Source: Phlegmacium glaucopus (taxonomy: Eukaryota > Basidiomycota > Agaricomycetes > Agaricales > Cortinariaceae). From it: a stretch of DNA of 64,000 nt. This document shows positions 30,950 to 42,103 of this stretch, piece after piece. The notes beneath the pieces were generated by a model, which was not told the DNA's origin, searched no databases, and worked only from the letters and a program-made list of their open reading frames with translations. The number at the start of each line of letters is the position of its first letter. Positions within the stretch are counted from its first letter, which is position 1. The position numbers and the translations under genes are program-made. Location of the stretch: assembly GCA_015039465.1 (NCBI GenBank), contig MU130695.1, positions 482,394-546,393 on the forward strand, written 5' to 3'.

Positions 30950-32311
30950 TAATAAGAAGCGCAGTGGTTGACATCGACAAGTAAAATGTCTGAGGTAGAA
31001 GAGCACGTACATCTGTGAGTGCACAACGAGTTCTCGGAATTGGTTGATAACGTTGTCCAAATATTGGCATGGAATGACTCATCATCGGGACCTTCGTGGA
31101 AGTTGGTCGCGAATTTGGGTGCCCTTGATGTCTGTTCCAGCAACGACGGGTTAGGCGTTGAGCAATGACAAAGGGATAATGCTATCACAAACCAAGGTCT
31201 TCGTGGAGTTGTTTCTCTGTTTTAGAGTTCCGCGAGAGCTTCAAGATCCCCAACGTTAATTCACATTTCTTCGATATCCCATGCGCAAGAATAATAAGGA
31301 AGAAGGGAGGCTAGGAACAAAAGATACACCTTGCCAGGCATGAAGTTGCATTCCATTAATCGTATGACCATGTCTTTGGAAGTAAGTACATCATCCGGTT
31401 AGTCCTTCAGTCATGGGATTTCGAAAGTCGGCAACGTTGAATAAGAGTCTGTTCGTAAGATGCTATTGATGATGCAAGGCATCTGTTTACACCTTCAATG
31501 TTTCAGGAGGGAGAAGGCAAACAAACCTTCAAGTTTTTAACAGTGGTAAGATCGTTCAAGTTATTGCATATCGTTTACGATGTTCTGGATTGGTTTATTT
31601 CGTGTCTCACAACCTGACATCCAAAAAAGTTATACGGTGGGGTAACGATCGGTATGAGAAACCCCATACCATAAGAGCCTCTCTGGGTCTTTCGTTTTGT
31701 TTCTCGCACCAGACAATTTTTGCTTAAGTTCTTTCAACTCTTCCCCGGCCAACTCTGCCCTCTCTCCCGCAACTTCCTTGTCTAATTCAACTACTTCCAG
31801 TTGTTCTTATGCATCAACAAGGCGATTTTCAGGGAGTTGTGATAATTTCTGTGCTATTTGCACCAGCGAGCTGGTCTTGAGGCATTCTGGGTTTGGCTTG
31901 AAGCTTTGGAAGGAAAGATTGCGATTCAGCACGACGTTCTTTGAGGTCTCACATGAGTTTCGCGTAGTCTGCTCGTCGGGCGCGGAATTTCGCCCATGAT
32001 TCTTGTAGTTCTGGATCATCGCATGCGGGATGCAAATTCACTATGCGTCCTCAGTCAAGGATCAAAAAAATAATTAATTTACGTACCACTGGGGGAGGTG
32101 GGCGACGCCCCAGAGGTCTCGGAGGTGGAGAAGGGGTGACGAGTTTCGTCCAATGGCCAATGCATTCGATGGTGTTTTTATTGGTGATTCCTAGTACGGG
32201 TATTTGAGATGAGGGGGAAGCACCGGAATGATTGACAAACAATGTTGGAGTGTGCAAGTTAGTCTCGAAACCAGACGTTACGGATAAATTCCGATTCGGG
32301 ATCAGATTATG
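30950..32311 (-). pseudogene. Hypothetical coiled-coil protein gene, probably decayed (minus strand)
   Basis: A Pro-rich exon at 32257-32087 (W-T-K-L-V-T-P-S-P-P-P-R-P-L-G-R-R-P-P-P-P-V) ends at donor GTACGT. The next exon reads D-D-P-E-L-Q-E-S-W-A-K-F-R-A-R-R-A-D-Y-A and then meets TGA. Further on, E-Q-L-E-V-V-E-L-D-K-E-V-A-G-E-R-A-E-L follows in another frame, a heptad-like coiled coil. Two stops and a frame change within a stretch that otherwise reads well suggest a broken gene. The upstream end abuts the 582-bp palindrome, so the start may have been displaced. Family unknown. Confidence 0.4.
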
Positions 32312-32891
32312 TCGGAAAACCTAAACGTGCTTTGTAAGCATCACGCTTTAATCACGCTTCCTGATAAGGATGTGGTCAGAAATATAAACTTGCCCTGGGA
32401 CAAGCATTTCATGTATTTTAGACATTTAAACTGCATAATATACATAAGAATCACTCAATCTTCTGAAAACTCCAAACGTCAGGGTGAAAAACGGCTGGGA
32501 ACACAATTTGGCTGTTGTTCTAAGGGTAACTTTCACATCACAAGGCCTTAACAGGGCCATAATGCCGAAAAGGCAACCGTGACCAAATCGTGACAATTCG
32601 GCCTTTGTCACGATTTGGTCACGGTTGCCTTTTCGGCATTATGGCCCTGTTAAGGCCTTGTGATGTGAAAGTTACCCTTAGAACAACAGCCAAATTGTGT
32701 TCCCAGCCGTTTTTCACCCCGACGTTTGGAGTCTTCAGAAGATTGAGTGATCCTTATGTATATTATGCAGTTTAAATGTCTAAAATACATGAAATGCTTG
32801 TCCCAGGGCAAGTTTATATTTCTGACCACATCCTTATCAGGAAGCGTGATTAAAGCGTGATGCTTACAAAGCACGTTTAGGTTTTCCGACA
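32310..32891. mobile_element. 582-bp near-perfect palindrome (foldback/MITE) flanked by TA
   Basis: Left arm 32310-32596 and right arm 32605-32891 are reverse complements (287 bp each) around an 8-base loop, with about three mismatches. The ends are TGTCGG and CCGACA, and TA lies directly outside both ends (32308-32309, 32892-32893), as expected for a Tc1/mariner-type target duplication. It has no coding capacity of its own; the two similar open frames on opposite strands are mirror images. It lies between two genes. Confidence 0.9.
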
Positions 32892-33241
32892 TAGGGGTTC
32901 AATTAAGCCCGTTCCGTTGTCCATTTTAAGAATCCATCAAATCACTACATTTGTACCTACCCTAAAGTAAGTAGTTGAACCTATGTGCAAGTGGGGATGA
33001 GATGACAATCCACCCGATAAGTAAGGCCCCGAGAAGCGCGATGGCGCGTGATCATCGGCACGCTCGGCACGCGTCAAGGAAACAACTGTGGGTAAAAGCG
33101 CTCGGTGATCTCCGTGCGTGAGGGGCAACTGAATTTAAATTTCTGGCAGTTACTGCTTTCTCCTTGCCTTCAACGCCTGGGGCGTCCTGTCGGTTAAATA
33201 TTTCAGATTCTGGATATCGTCTCCCGCCTGGTGCAGGAACG

Positions 33242-34607
33242 ATGAAAGCCTTTTTATTGTATGTTCCTACCTATCTCTTTCAATCGTTACTAAACCATTC
33301 TCATGTTTATCTTAGGTTTATCAACTTTTCTTTCTTCCTTTCGAAAGTCGCTTCTTTGGGTCTTACAGTCCAATCTAACACATTTGTCGCACACCCCTCC
33401 CTATTGTTCTGGACCCGGCAACCAGTCGATGGAAACGATGAGCTGGACTTTGATCTTCGATTCGTGCGGGGAATGGATGAGAAAGATGCAGGGGTGGCTA
33501 TTTCAGGAATACATGCCTCCCCTACCCAGCAGTTTGGAACGGCTCAGGTGACATTTCCTACCCAAGGGTGTGTTGGACATGGTATATCCGACAAAAGCAT
33601 TGCTGAATCGATCAAATAGGAGTTATGAGGTTATCGCTGTCAGTGGGTGAGTTGTTATTATAAAATCGCCCATGTTCGTTGCACTAATTGAGTAGTTCAA
33701 AGACCTTGGGTACCAGTAACAACGTCGATGCGGTTGTGCTTCCTCCTGGGTCTACGACCGTTTCGGGTAATACATCAACCTCAAACCCGTACGTTGTTTC
33801 TTTTCTTTTCTACTATTGTGAATGCCGATTTATCCATACGTATATAGCACCTCTGCCCCCAATCTAGCCCGATCGAAGTCAAAGGTTTCCATCATCGTTG
33901 GATCTATTTTCGCCATTATCATTCTTCTCGCTTTTCTTCTGTTGTTGATAATCTTCTTTATTCGACGTCGTCACCGGATAACCAAGCGATGGTCATTCCA
34001 CCGGGAATTGTTGGTTCAATGCCATCAGCACCCTCATGTGATGGCCCGAACACCTCCGACTATCTTGCATTCTTCCAGCATCGCTTCGCATTCAGAGGAC
34101 CCTGAACGAGGATTACATACTCTTGCACCTGCTGTGCCCTCGATGCAACAGCCAAATCAAGATTCCAAACTAACCTCCCCTGATCCTGTTGTCTATCCCA
34201 CTTCACCGCCACCGGTGGCAAGGCTACGAGGACATAGGCCAGTTCTGCACAGACTAGAATTGGGCCCTTATAATGCACCTCTACCTCGAGGCCCTCTAGG
34301 TCCCAGATCGCCCTTGCGTCAATCACCTGGATCAAGATCGCCTTTGCGTCAGTCACCTGAATCACAGTCGCCCTCGCGTCAATCACCAAGATCAAGATCG
34401 CCTTTGCTTCCTTCTCCTCGTACAGATCGTCAACGAGCTATTGCGGACGAAATCCAAGTACTCCAAATCCAGATGTTGGAATCCGAACTGAAGGGTGGTA
34501 TTGCGATGTATCAAAAACTGGCTTGGTTGAGAGAGCAACAGGAAGGACCGTGGGCGTTGGGATCGACTGAGGTGATACCTCGTGGTTATGATCGTTATAT
34601 GACTTGA
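33242..34607 (+). CDS. Single-pass membrane protein with Ser-Pro repeat tail
   Basis: A short first exon at ATG 33242 (M-K-A-F-L-L) joins after donor GTATGT to F-I-N-F-S-F-F-L-S-K-V-A-S-L-G, together a signal peptide. The ectodomain reads L-T-V-Q-S-N-T-F-V-A-H-P-S-L-L-F-W and F-G-T-A-Q-V-T-F-P-T-Q-G, resembling the Ig-like ectodomains of fungal wall or plasma-membrane proteins. A Ser/Thr-rich stalk leads to one membrane helix (I-I-V-G-S-I-F-A-I-I-I-L-L-A-F-L-L-L), then R-R-R-H-R. The cytoplasmic tail is Pro/Ser-rich with a ten-residue repeat (R-S-P-L-R-Q-S-P) and ends in a coiled-coil-like segment (E-I-Q-V-L-Q-I-Q-M-L-E-S-E-L). Four or five exons. Function unknown; a surface sensor is a guess from architecture. 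Confidence 0.7.
34305..34420 (+). repeat. 30-bp in-frame tandem repeat (Ser-Pro decapeptide)
   Basis: Three full units and one partial unit of 30 bp, each beginning AGATCGCC or CAGTCGCC, encoding R-S-P-L-R-Q-S-P-G-S-like decapeptides. The length is a multiple of three, so copy number can change without breaking the frame. Confidence 0.85.
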
Positions 34608-34993
34608 TTGTATGGATGGTAGACGGGAGTTGTAGAATTCAGATCAAAGATGTAGCTGAGTATACTGCATCATGAACACATGCGCAATCTGTACCCAGTC
34701 AAAACGTGCCAGTAAACAAGTTGCAACCATCTTTGGTCACTGATAAAGCTCGTACATACGTGGTTGAAAATGATGATACCACAAAATTCATGCAATACAC
34801 ATCTCTACATGAACTTTCTGATAAACACGAGCTGGTTATAACAATGAGGGTTTTTATCCCAGAGTTTTTGTACAAGTACAAAGATCATAATCGCTAGATG
34901 GTGAGCATATAGCCGGCGAAAGCACTAGATATACAAGAAAAGCTACACTTGAAAAATATGGTACAACGAGATTTCAGCATTCACATTTGCGTC

Positions 34994-36915
34994 CTAGAAC
35001 TTCTCTGCAGGTTGGAATGAATGAATGATTGATTTTTACCAAGAGAAGAGGGGGGGGAATAAGACGTACTCTTTGCGTGTTTAGCGATAAATTTAGCGAG
35101 GTAGTTCACAAGATTAAGAGTCTCTTCGCCAGTTGGCCGAATCCATTTTTCTGGTAATGCAAACCCGAACTAGGATAAGAAATAACCATCAGCGGGAATA
35201 AATCAATAATGGTCCAGGTCGATAGAGACGTACGGTCCCTGTGTCTCGGAGATGCACAGCATATGAGTATTTGATTCCTTGACGGGCATACATCCAATCG
35301 ATAACGTTTCCAGGAGCGGTGTATAACATCGAACATAAACTTCCAGTCTTAAGATCAAATGACACTCAGTTGTCAAACAAAATGAGAGAGAGTTTGGATA
35401 CCTGGAACACGGTCCCATGAGCAGTTTTTAACGACTGAGCTGCACCAAAGGCAGCCTCCAATTGATCTTCAGCATCTTCCGAGAGATGCCGACATGAATA
35501 GGAGTATGGTGTAGAAACTACAACAATTTTGAGTACCCAAACGCAGAATAAATCCAAAGCTAGACGTACGCATCTGTCCATAACTTCTCAAGTCGATAAA
35601 ACCTATTACATTTGGGAGCGTAGATACCCAATTGGCAATGCTATTGACTTCAGGAGACTGGAATGCCCGAGAGCCTGGATACCAATGTGAACAGGGGTCC
35701 GTTGATGAGCGATTGTGCTTTGTTGCGTTGGCGTCAACTATCTCTATCGCGTCTGGTTTCCATTTATATCCCTAAGAGAAAGTCCATTGAAAGGCCAAGG
35801 TCAACAAAGCAAATGAAAGGCAGATGAAGACATACCCAGTTGCTGTTAAGACCAGCTGAGATAAGATTAAGAGAATACAAGATAAGAAGATGGTTTACCG
35901 ATTCATGTCCAATCCAACGCAGTCGCTATAGGAATTGATGATCTGACGATTTTTGTACCAAAGGCGGTCGGTTTGCCAGGTATAGTCGTAACCATCTGGA
36001 TTCGGTACAGGTATAATATGGAAATCCTTAACAACTAATAAATGGTCGGGTTTACGAGAACAAAGATTCAAACATACGAAATGCCTAAGAAGTCGGGCGA
36101 CAGAATGCTTTTCAGACGTGTTTGCCACTAGTGCGTGGGTTAGATAGAGAGATGTAGTCATTGCTATCCACTGTAATGCATTTAATTATCAAAGAAACGA
36201 CTGAAACAGGGATCAAGGTACCTCGCGTGCATGTTGCGCTCCTTGAATGACGAAACCAAGCTTCTCTCTATGCTTCCTCGTTATTCTCTTCTTCCTCTTG
36301 TTCTTCTTTCCGTGGTCTTTCTCGCTTTTGTCCCTTGCTGAGATGGTCAACCCGAAAATATCTCGTCCTTGCGCACTCCGGCCAATGCTGATCAAACGTG
36401 CTGTGTTCGGATGCGCATCGGCTAGTTCTTGCATGAAAGATTCAATTTGGGAGAGAGGATGATAAGAGTCATGAAAAGTCGTATTTTCCAGAGAATGTAA
36501 ATCCCAATTTGTCGTCAGGGGAATGGGGGTAGTGATAGGAACCGAGATTTGGGTGGTAATGTGCGGTAGCGTTCGCATTTCACTAGGTAGAGGAGGCGCA
36601 TCGAGGGGTGAGAATATGTCGACGTATGATGGTGTAGCATGCCAGATGTCGAGGTCATGTTGCTAGAGCAACACAAATAGGTTTCAGCCCAACTAAGCAT
36701 ACTATGAATGATACTCCCCAACATACCTGAGCAGCTATCAGGATTTGCTGGAGTGTAGATTTAGTGCTAAATCTTCGCAGAACTCCCTGGTTCCGGGTGC
36801 TTGTGGGTTCGGGAGTGAGCACATGCTGCTGGTGCTCTACAAGAGCAAGAGAGAAGCCGCAATGAAGAACTGTTATCAGCAGCAGCAACGAAAGGACCAT
36901 CGAAGAGGTGGTCAT
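34994..36915 (-). CDS. ECM14: Inactive metallocarboxypeptidase-like protein (M14 family, Ecm14 type)
   Basis: Secretory protein with signal peptide M-T-T-S-S-M-V-L-S-L-L-L-L (ATG ending 36915; an upstream ATG ends at 36933). The M14 fold is clear after splicing: G-A-Q-H-A-R-E-W (first Zn ligands H and E), D-F-H-I-I-P-V-P-N-P-D-G-Y-D-Y, L-D-M-N-R-N-W-G-Y, I-D-L-R-S-Y-G-Q, V-H-L-R-D-T-G-T and G-F-A-L-P-E-K-W-I. The third Zn ligand, His in I-D-L-H-S-Y-G-Q of active enzymes, is Arg here. The catalytic Glu of E-L-R-D-T-G is His. Ecm14 proteins are known to lack catalytic residues and to act in cell-wall organisation, so this is read as an Ecm14 orthologue rather than a decayed enzyme. Stop at 34994-34996. 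About nine exons; frame intact throughout. Confidence 0.8.
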
Positions 36916-37424
36916 AACGAGGTCGTGTGCCACATATAAACAAAGTTATGTAATCAAATTTGGTCGATGTCGACTGTGACGTACATCATTCGTTTTGAAC
37001 ACGTTCCTCAACGTCCCTTTATTCCAAAACACATGAAATGGTCCCCCTCTGACACCTGTTGACCCCCCCGTTGTCAGTATACTTGACTGTGTAACAGCGT
37101 TCTACCGAATCAGATCCGTTTACCTCTCGATAACAGGAGTCTAAAATCACGCCAGCGCAATATCAGAGAATCCATCTGTCTAGCAATGTTCCACCTGCAC
37201 AGTTTGTCCATCACATGTGTTATCAACGTTATCTCATTCTGTGATATATCCAAGACCCCCGACCTCTCCATTCCGATGCTTCTGGCGGCAATTATAACTT
37301 TCCTCACAGCGTCGCGGCCCACTCACATATTGGAGAGATAAAGCTGGATATAATTTCATTATGATTTTGCAAACATACATTGACATAGAGGGATCTCCAC
37401 AGATTGGATAGAACTTGTCCTTGT

Positions 37425-38233
37425 TCACCCACCATCTCGGGAGTCGACCCATTCTGCCATAACATCCCTCGGCACCTCCTGATCGGCAGAACCATCATCT
37501 TGCTCCTCGTCGATGATGTTAGTGACGATATAGTACATGCCTTTCATAGCGCTCGAGACGTGGTCCTTGATGCGGATAGTGTGAATGGTCCCTTGGTTCT
37601 CGACGTCTCGGTATCGGAGGATATCACCGGGAGCCACAGTGTGTGCCACAGTGGATGCTGGAGTTGGACTCTCGCCGGCCATCATGGCTCTAATATCCTC
37701 TGGAGTACAAAGCACCTCCATGCTATAGACCGTATACATCAGAACGAAGCGGGACAACACTGAATTTAAATGTACCAAAGTTGGGATGTCTTTCGGCAGA
37801 CCCTGCCCTGCAGGGCGAGATCGTTTCCAAGTAGGCTACCGATGATAAATTGGGAACCCATAACTGCAGCAAAATAAGCGGTAATCAAGCTGTGGATGTG
37901 AAATCAGGAATGCAATGAAAGAGGTGTAGACGGTACGCACGTGTTCGATGAGGCGGTAGCTCGAGTATCACATACATCACAAAGGGTGTCACATCTCGCG
38001 TAGAACGTGTTCACCTTTTCCAACGTATATGGCTCCGTCGGAAATTGACTTGGATATGCGATGGGGTCTGCTTGGAATCTTTGTCCAATGGAATCCCAGA
38101 GTGGTTTCACACCTTCAAGAGCCGGGTATCGAGAGTTCATTTCTTCGGCCAACCTTGTAGCCACCATATAATAATAGGTAATCTTCTGGGTGATGACCTC
38201 TTCAAAGTTAGGTATATCGTAGTATGAAGGCAT
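37425..38233 (-). CDS. Tandem paralogue 1 of unknown family
   Basis: ATG ending 38233 starts M-P-S-Y-Y-D-I-P-N-F-E-E-V-I-T-Q-K-I-T-Y-Y. The first exon ends at donor GTGCGT after T-A-S-S-N-T. A middle exon carries F-A-A-V-M-G-S-Q-F-I. The last reads L-N-S-V-L-S-R-F-V-L-M-Y-T-V-Y-S-M-E, A-P-G-D-I-L-R-Y-R-D-V and N-I-I-D-E-E-Q-D-D-G-S-A-D-Q. The outer span is 809 bp, the same as in the two copies at 42.1 and 43.3 kb. A further exon may follow, since GTGGGTGAAC at the end is a possible donor and the homologous bases continue for about 100 bp in all three copies. No known domain recognised. Confidence 0.6.
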
Positions 38234-38523
38234 GATGCCACTGATGATTGATCGATTATTGAATCTGATCGTTGTTGGGCTTGACCGGCACGTGTCGCCT
38301 TGCTCACCAAGGTCAAACAGCCTATTACCTCTCACGTTTTTAGTTAAGAACTTCTCAGTTTGTACTCGTTTCCAGCCTTTTTCGCTACCCTTACAAATAC
38401 ATGTGCCGACGCTCAAGTAATATGGAATGCAAATCCTGGCGACCGCCTTCCAAATATTTTTCCGACCTTGTCACTGGATTTTTTCAATCTCTCGATTTCA
38501 TCTACATTTGACAGTCCTACCTA

Positions 38524-38733
38524 GTGCGGCCATATTTCATCCATCTTATCGTATTTCAATATCCTGATCGATTCTATGAAAGCATGATTCATGCATTTTT
38601 TGCAGCCATCGTTGGTTCACAATTCATCCACGGTGTCGTCTCATCGATCATCCATTGGAAGCGCAGATCGCGAATCATGCATGTAAAATTAGGTATGTGT
38701 CCGGTGGGAGCAATCATGATTGCTGACTCCTGA
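38524..38733 (+). pseudogene. Opposite-strand fragment of the same unknown family
   Basis: Reads H-A-F-F-A-A-I-V-G-S-Q-F-I-H-G-V on the plus strand, matching the middle exon F-A-A-V-M-G-S-Q-F-I of the neighbouring minus-strand genes. Flanking bases 38440-38640 match those around 44650-44900, so this fragment was duplicated together with the gene. Confidence 0.45.
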
Positions 38734-38954
38734 GGCTTGAAGACTAGTTCCTAAAATTCAGTCAACGCCACTGCCTCCTTCTCTCACACGGCGATAGCGG
38801 TTTCAAAACAGAAAGTTGAAATTGCAATGAGAAGGAACAATAAGCTGAACCTTTGCGAATCAGATTTACCCTACTGTAAACCACGCGTGGCTTTTGAAAA
38901 CAAATTTACATCTATATTCGGTCCAAGAGCCAACGAACAGCTGGATTGGCATTT

Positions 38955-39278
38955 TCAGATCATCAATTCCAGAGGTTTAGTTAATGGCTGACCTTCCAAA
39001 CATCCAATTAACTGAGTCGGAGAGAGTGAGTATGCGAAGATGGATACACGCCCATTACCCTTCCTAATCACATCTTCCAACTCAAATTCTGAAATCAATT
39101 CGGGATCATTAGCATATCCCGATGCATTTTTTGTTGGAACCAAGATTGCAATGGGTTGCGAGATCGAATTGTCAGAAAGGAGGCTATTCAGCTCTTCTTT
39201 GGAATCCTGGAGTGCCTCGTTGTCGCTCTTGTCTATAAAACAAGCAATCCCATCATAATCGCACAAGGTCTCACGCAT
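38955..39278 (-). pseudogene. Arf/Sar-like small GTPase relic
   Basis: The minus-strand open block reads M-R-E-T-L-C-D-Y-D-G-I-A-C-F-I-D-K-S-D, then D-S-K-E-E-L-N-S-L-L-S-D-N-S-I and I-A-I-L-V-P-T-K-N-A, followed by L-I-S-E-F-E-L-E-D-V-I. Order and spacing match the second half of Arf/Sar1 GTPases (Y-x-D/G-I-V-F-L-V-D, K-x-E-L-x-x-L-L, I-L-G-N-K-I-D, E-L). The NKxD nucleotide-specificity motif is T-K-N-A here and no P-loop exon was found upstream, so it should not bind GTP normally. It could be a degenerate copy or a diverged pseudo-GTPase. Confidence 0.45.
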
Positions 39279-39832
39279 ACCCTGGAAACCTAAGGGATGT
39301 TTGAACTTTCAGAGGCAAAATAGTGAATATGAAAAGTTGGAAAACAAACATCCACGATTTCCAGGGGCAATGGATGCCATCAAAGATAACCCATCAAATT
39401 GAAACTGCAGGGCTGCGTCAAATCATTCAGTGCAACACATCTTCAAAACATGTAGGCAAGAACGAACGTGGAATAATCCTTGCATCAGATTCAGGTTCGA
39501 CATATTGGTTAGCCTTCACAGAGTGAACAAATGACTATTGATGGGTAGATGTCAGAGGCAGGAGGACAAAGCGATTCTGAGCTGACAAACAGCTATTTCA
39601 AGAGGGTTGATTCCCCAAAAGTAAATTTCTGCTTCCACCCATCCTATGTTGCTTAAGCTGATAGACAACAAAGGGATGATTCTTGTGCTCACCATACTTT
39701 ATCAAGAACCTTCTAAGCATAATGTTCCGAAGCAGCTCAATGCACATTGCAAGCAGCAGCTTGAGCAGCAGTGAGCGTTAGTGAGCCAAAGTCTCGGAAT
39801 CTACCCGCCTGTGACTTGTGACGTCATGTAAG

Positions 39833-40892
39833 GGGGCACGGGTAAAGGGCCGTGGCACGTCCGTGCAGTCCGTGGCAGTCCGTGGCAGTCCGTGGCAGTC
39901 CGTGGCAGTCCGTGCAACATCTGTGCAAGAGGATTTGAGGTCCGTGCAAACTGATCTGTGCACTACTGACGTCTGTGCACCGGGTAGTCAGTTGGTTGGC
40001 CTGCCCACTGGTAGGAAGTCATCGTACGGTCAGGGCTCTTGTATATCATTTTTAACGACCTATGTAGTTGTGAAATGAAGTGTATCTACATGGCAAAACA
40101 TCTTCAATTCTCTTCGTTTTTGAGTTCTCTGGGTGGGGTTTGGGACGAGTTATTTGCTCGATTGGGGCCTCTGCAAGCGCAGGTGGAAGGGAATTTGTAA
40201 CGAAATCAGGTCCGCACTATGTTCGAGGTAGAAGTTGTAACATATTTGTGAAGAATAGTAAAAATCGGACTTGTACCTCTAATTCTCGGTCACTTCTGTC
40301 TCTATCTCTGTGATTCTAAAGTTAAGTCTATTCGGGTTAGGAAACAACGCAGAATAACCTCTGTTTCACCTCCGTGCAAGTCTGTGCCAATGGTATACAT
40401 GTCCGTGCAAGTCCATGCCCCTGGTATAGACGTCCGTGCAGGTCCGTGCCACTGGTATACAGTCTGTGCAGGTCCGTGCAGGTCCCTGGTTACGACCGTG
40501 CCGAGGATGTGCAAGTCCGTGCACCTAAGGGCGAATTGTTTTCCGGTAAAATGGTAAGAGGGTATGAAACTTCGTCTCGAGGTGGTAATGCTACTTTATT
40601 ACTCCTAATATAAATTGTAGGGTTACAGCAAAGCTATATTGACAGGCATAACATCTATAGTCCCTGCCTGTGATCAGAAATTAAGAGCCTGATCTGTGGT
40701 AAAATATGTACATGCCTTTGAATAAGAAAGGAAAGCGAAAAAACATTGGAAAAGAAGCTCTACTGGCCTTGGAAGACGTAGGTAAAATTAATATCTTATA
40801 TGGAGGTCCGTGCAAAAGCCGTGCAGTCCGTGTAATTCTGCACAGACGTGGCACGGACGGTGCACAGACGCCACGGCCTTTTCTCGTTGCCC
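39833..40892. mobile_element. Non-autonomous hAT-like element with GTCCGTGC subterminal repeats
   Basis: A 10-bp direct repeat CATGTAAGGG flanks the element (39825-39834 and 40893-40902), of which 8 bp is likely the target duplication. The ends are related as inverted repeats: GGGGCACGGGTAAAGGGCCG on the left, and the complement of CGGCCTTTTCTCGTTGCCC on the right. The interior holds many short direct copies of GTCCGTGCA or GTCCGTGGCA (39865-39980, 40375-40520, 40805-40870), typical of hAT subterminal transposase-binding repeats. No transposase frame. About 1,060 bp. Confidence 0.65.
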
Positions 40893-41900
40893 CATGTAAG
40901 GGACTGCACGGTGTACAGCCACTACACAGCCGCAGAGTGTCTTGTTGTTTACCGCGCCCCTAGAAAACCTTTATGTAATCTTCGGACTTTGAAATTATTT
41001 TCATCTCCCCCGAACGCGATAATTACAGAGTCTTTTCAGCTGTTTTTAGAGAGAAAGTATTTTCATTGGATCCTGAAAGGTATACATATGTAAACTAGGA
41101 GCATCTTGATGCGATGTAGATGACTTGTAGATGCTTTCGCGAAATTTAGAGCTCAGCTCCAGATCACGTGTACCACTTCCAACGAGAACAGCTATCCTTT
41201 GAGCCCAAACTTTGATTTATATGGTGCATAAGCTAAATATACCAACTTTCACACAAAAAAATAGCAAAAGGCCTCTGTCGTCGCGTGAGTTCGACGCGAC
41301 GAGAATTCAAAGTGCGAAGATTACATAACGATTTTCTAGCATGGGTGAGGGACTAATTTTTCGCATCGATGCGAACGTTTATACCTGAGTGGCCATATCA
41401 ATTTTGGTCTATCGATAATTAAACAGCTGTAGGGAAACTTACATATCTATCTTTTTCTTCTAACAAAACGTGGTCGTGCATACTCGTACTCTTGCTCGTA
41501 CTCGCTGAGGGTGGTACAGAAAATAATTGAAGTGACGGATTCAAAACAGGGGATCCATTTCCTGCCTTCACTCCTTGGACCTCCAGCGTCGAACATATGT
41601 ATTCTGTAGAGAAGTTAACATCACAAAGTCATGACACTAGAGGTCAAACCCAACGACAAAAAAAAAGAAGCTAAAACGGTTGCGAGGGAATCAGACACGG
41701 CTGGAAGCCAGATAAGGAATTATTCATGAGCTATGATAACCTGTCCGATAGTGAACGTAGGTCTCAGTGACGCTAACTGACCTTTTTCTTGCCTTGAGCA
41801 CGTCCATTGCGCTGGGAAAATAATCTGCAGTCCCTATCCTTAGAACTCCCCAAAAAAACTTTAACAAGATGTCAAAGACGTTTGAATTCAACGTAGGACG
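40893..41900. other. No gene recognised
   Basis: Low-complexity, AT-leaning sequence between the hAT-like element and the second paralogue; nothing with family resemblance. Confidence 0.4.
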
Positions 41901-42103
41901 TTGACATAAAATGTCGTGTGGATTAAGAAGCCACAGTGGAATTTTTATACAGAAAAGAAAAGGACTTGGAGGAGGCATGCGCAATGATTGTCAAGAACCA
42001 GCTATGCAATTGAGAGATAAAGCTGGATATAATTTCATTACGATTTTGAAAACATGCATTGACATAGAGGGATCTCCACAGATTGGATAGAACTTGTCCT
42101 TGT

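Noticed and set aside
32309..32892. Two similar 80-codon and two similar 61-codon open frames
   Set aside because: They are reflections of each other across the palindrome and not genes.
35980..36580. Lys/Arg-rich insertion in the carboxypeptidase-like gene as a possible frame error
   Set aside because: The reading frame is open on both sides and the stretch (K-K-N-K-R-K-K-R) lies in a loop before the H-A-R-E motif; Ecm14-type proteins vary there.
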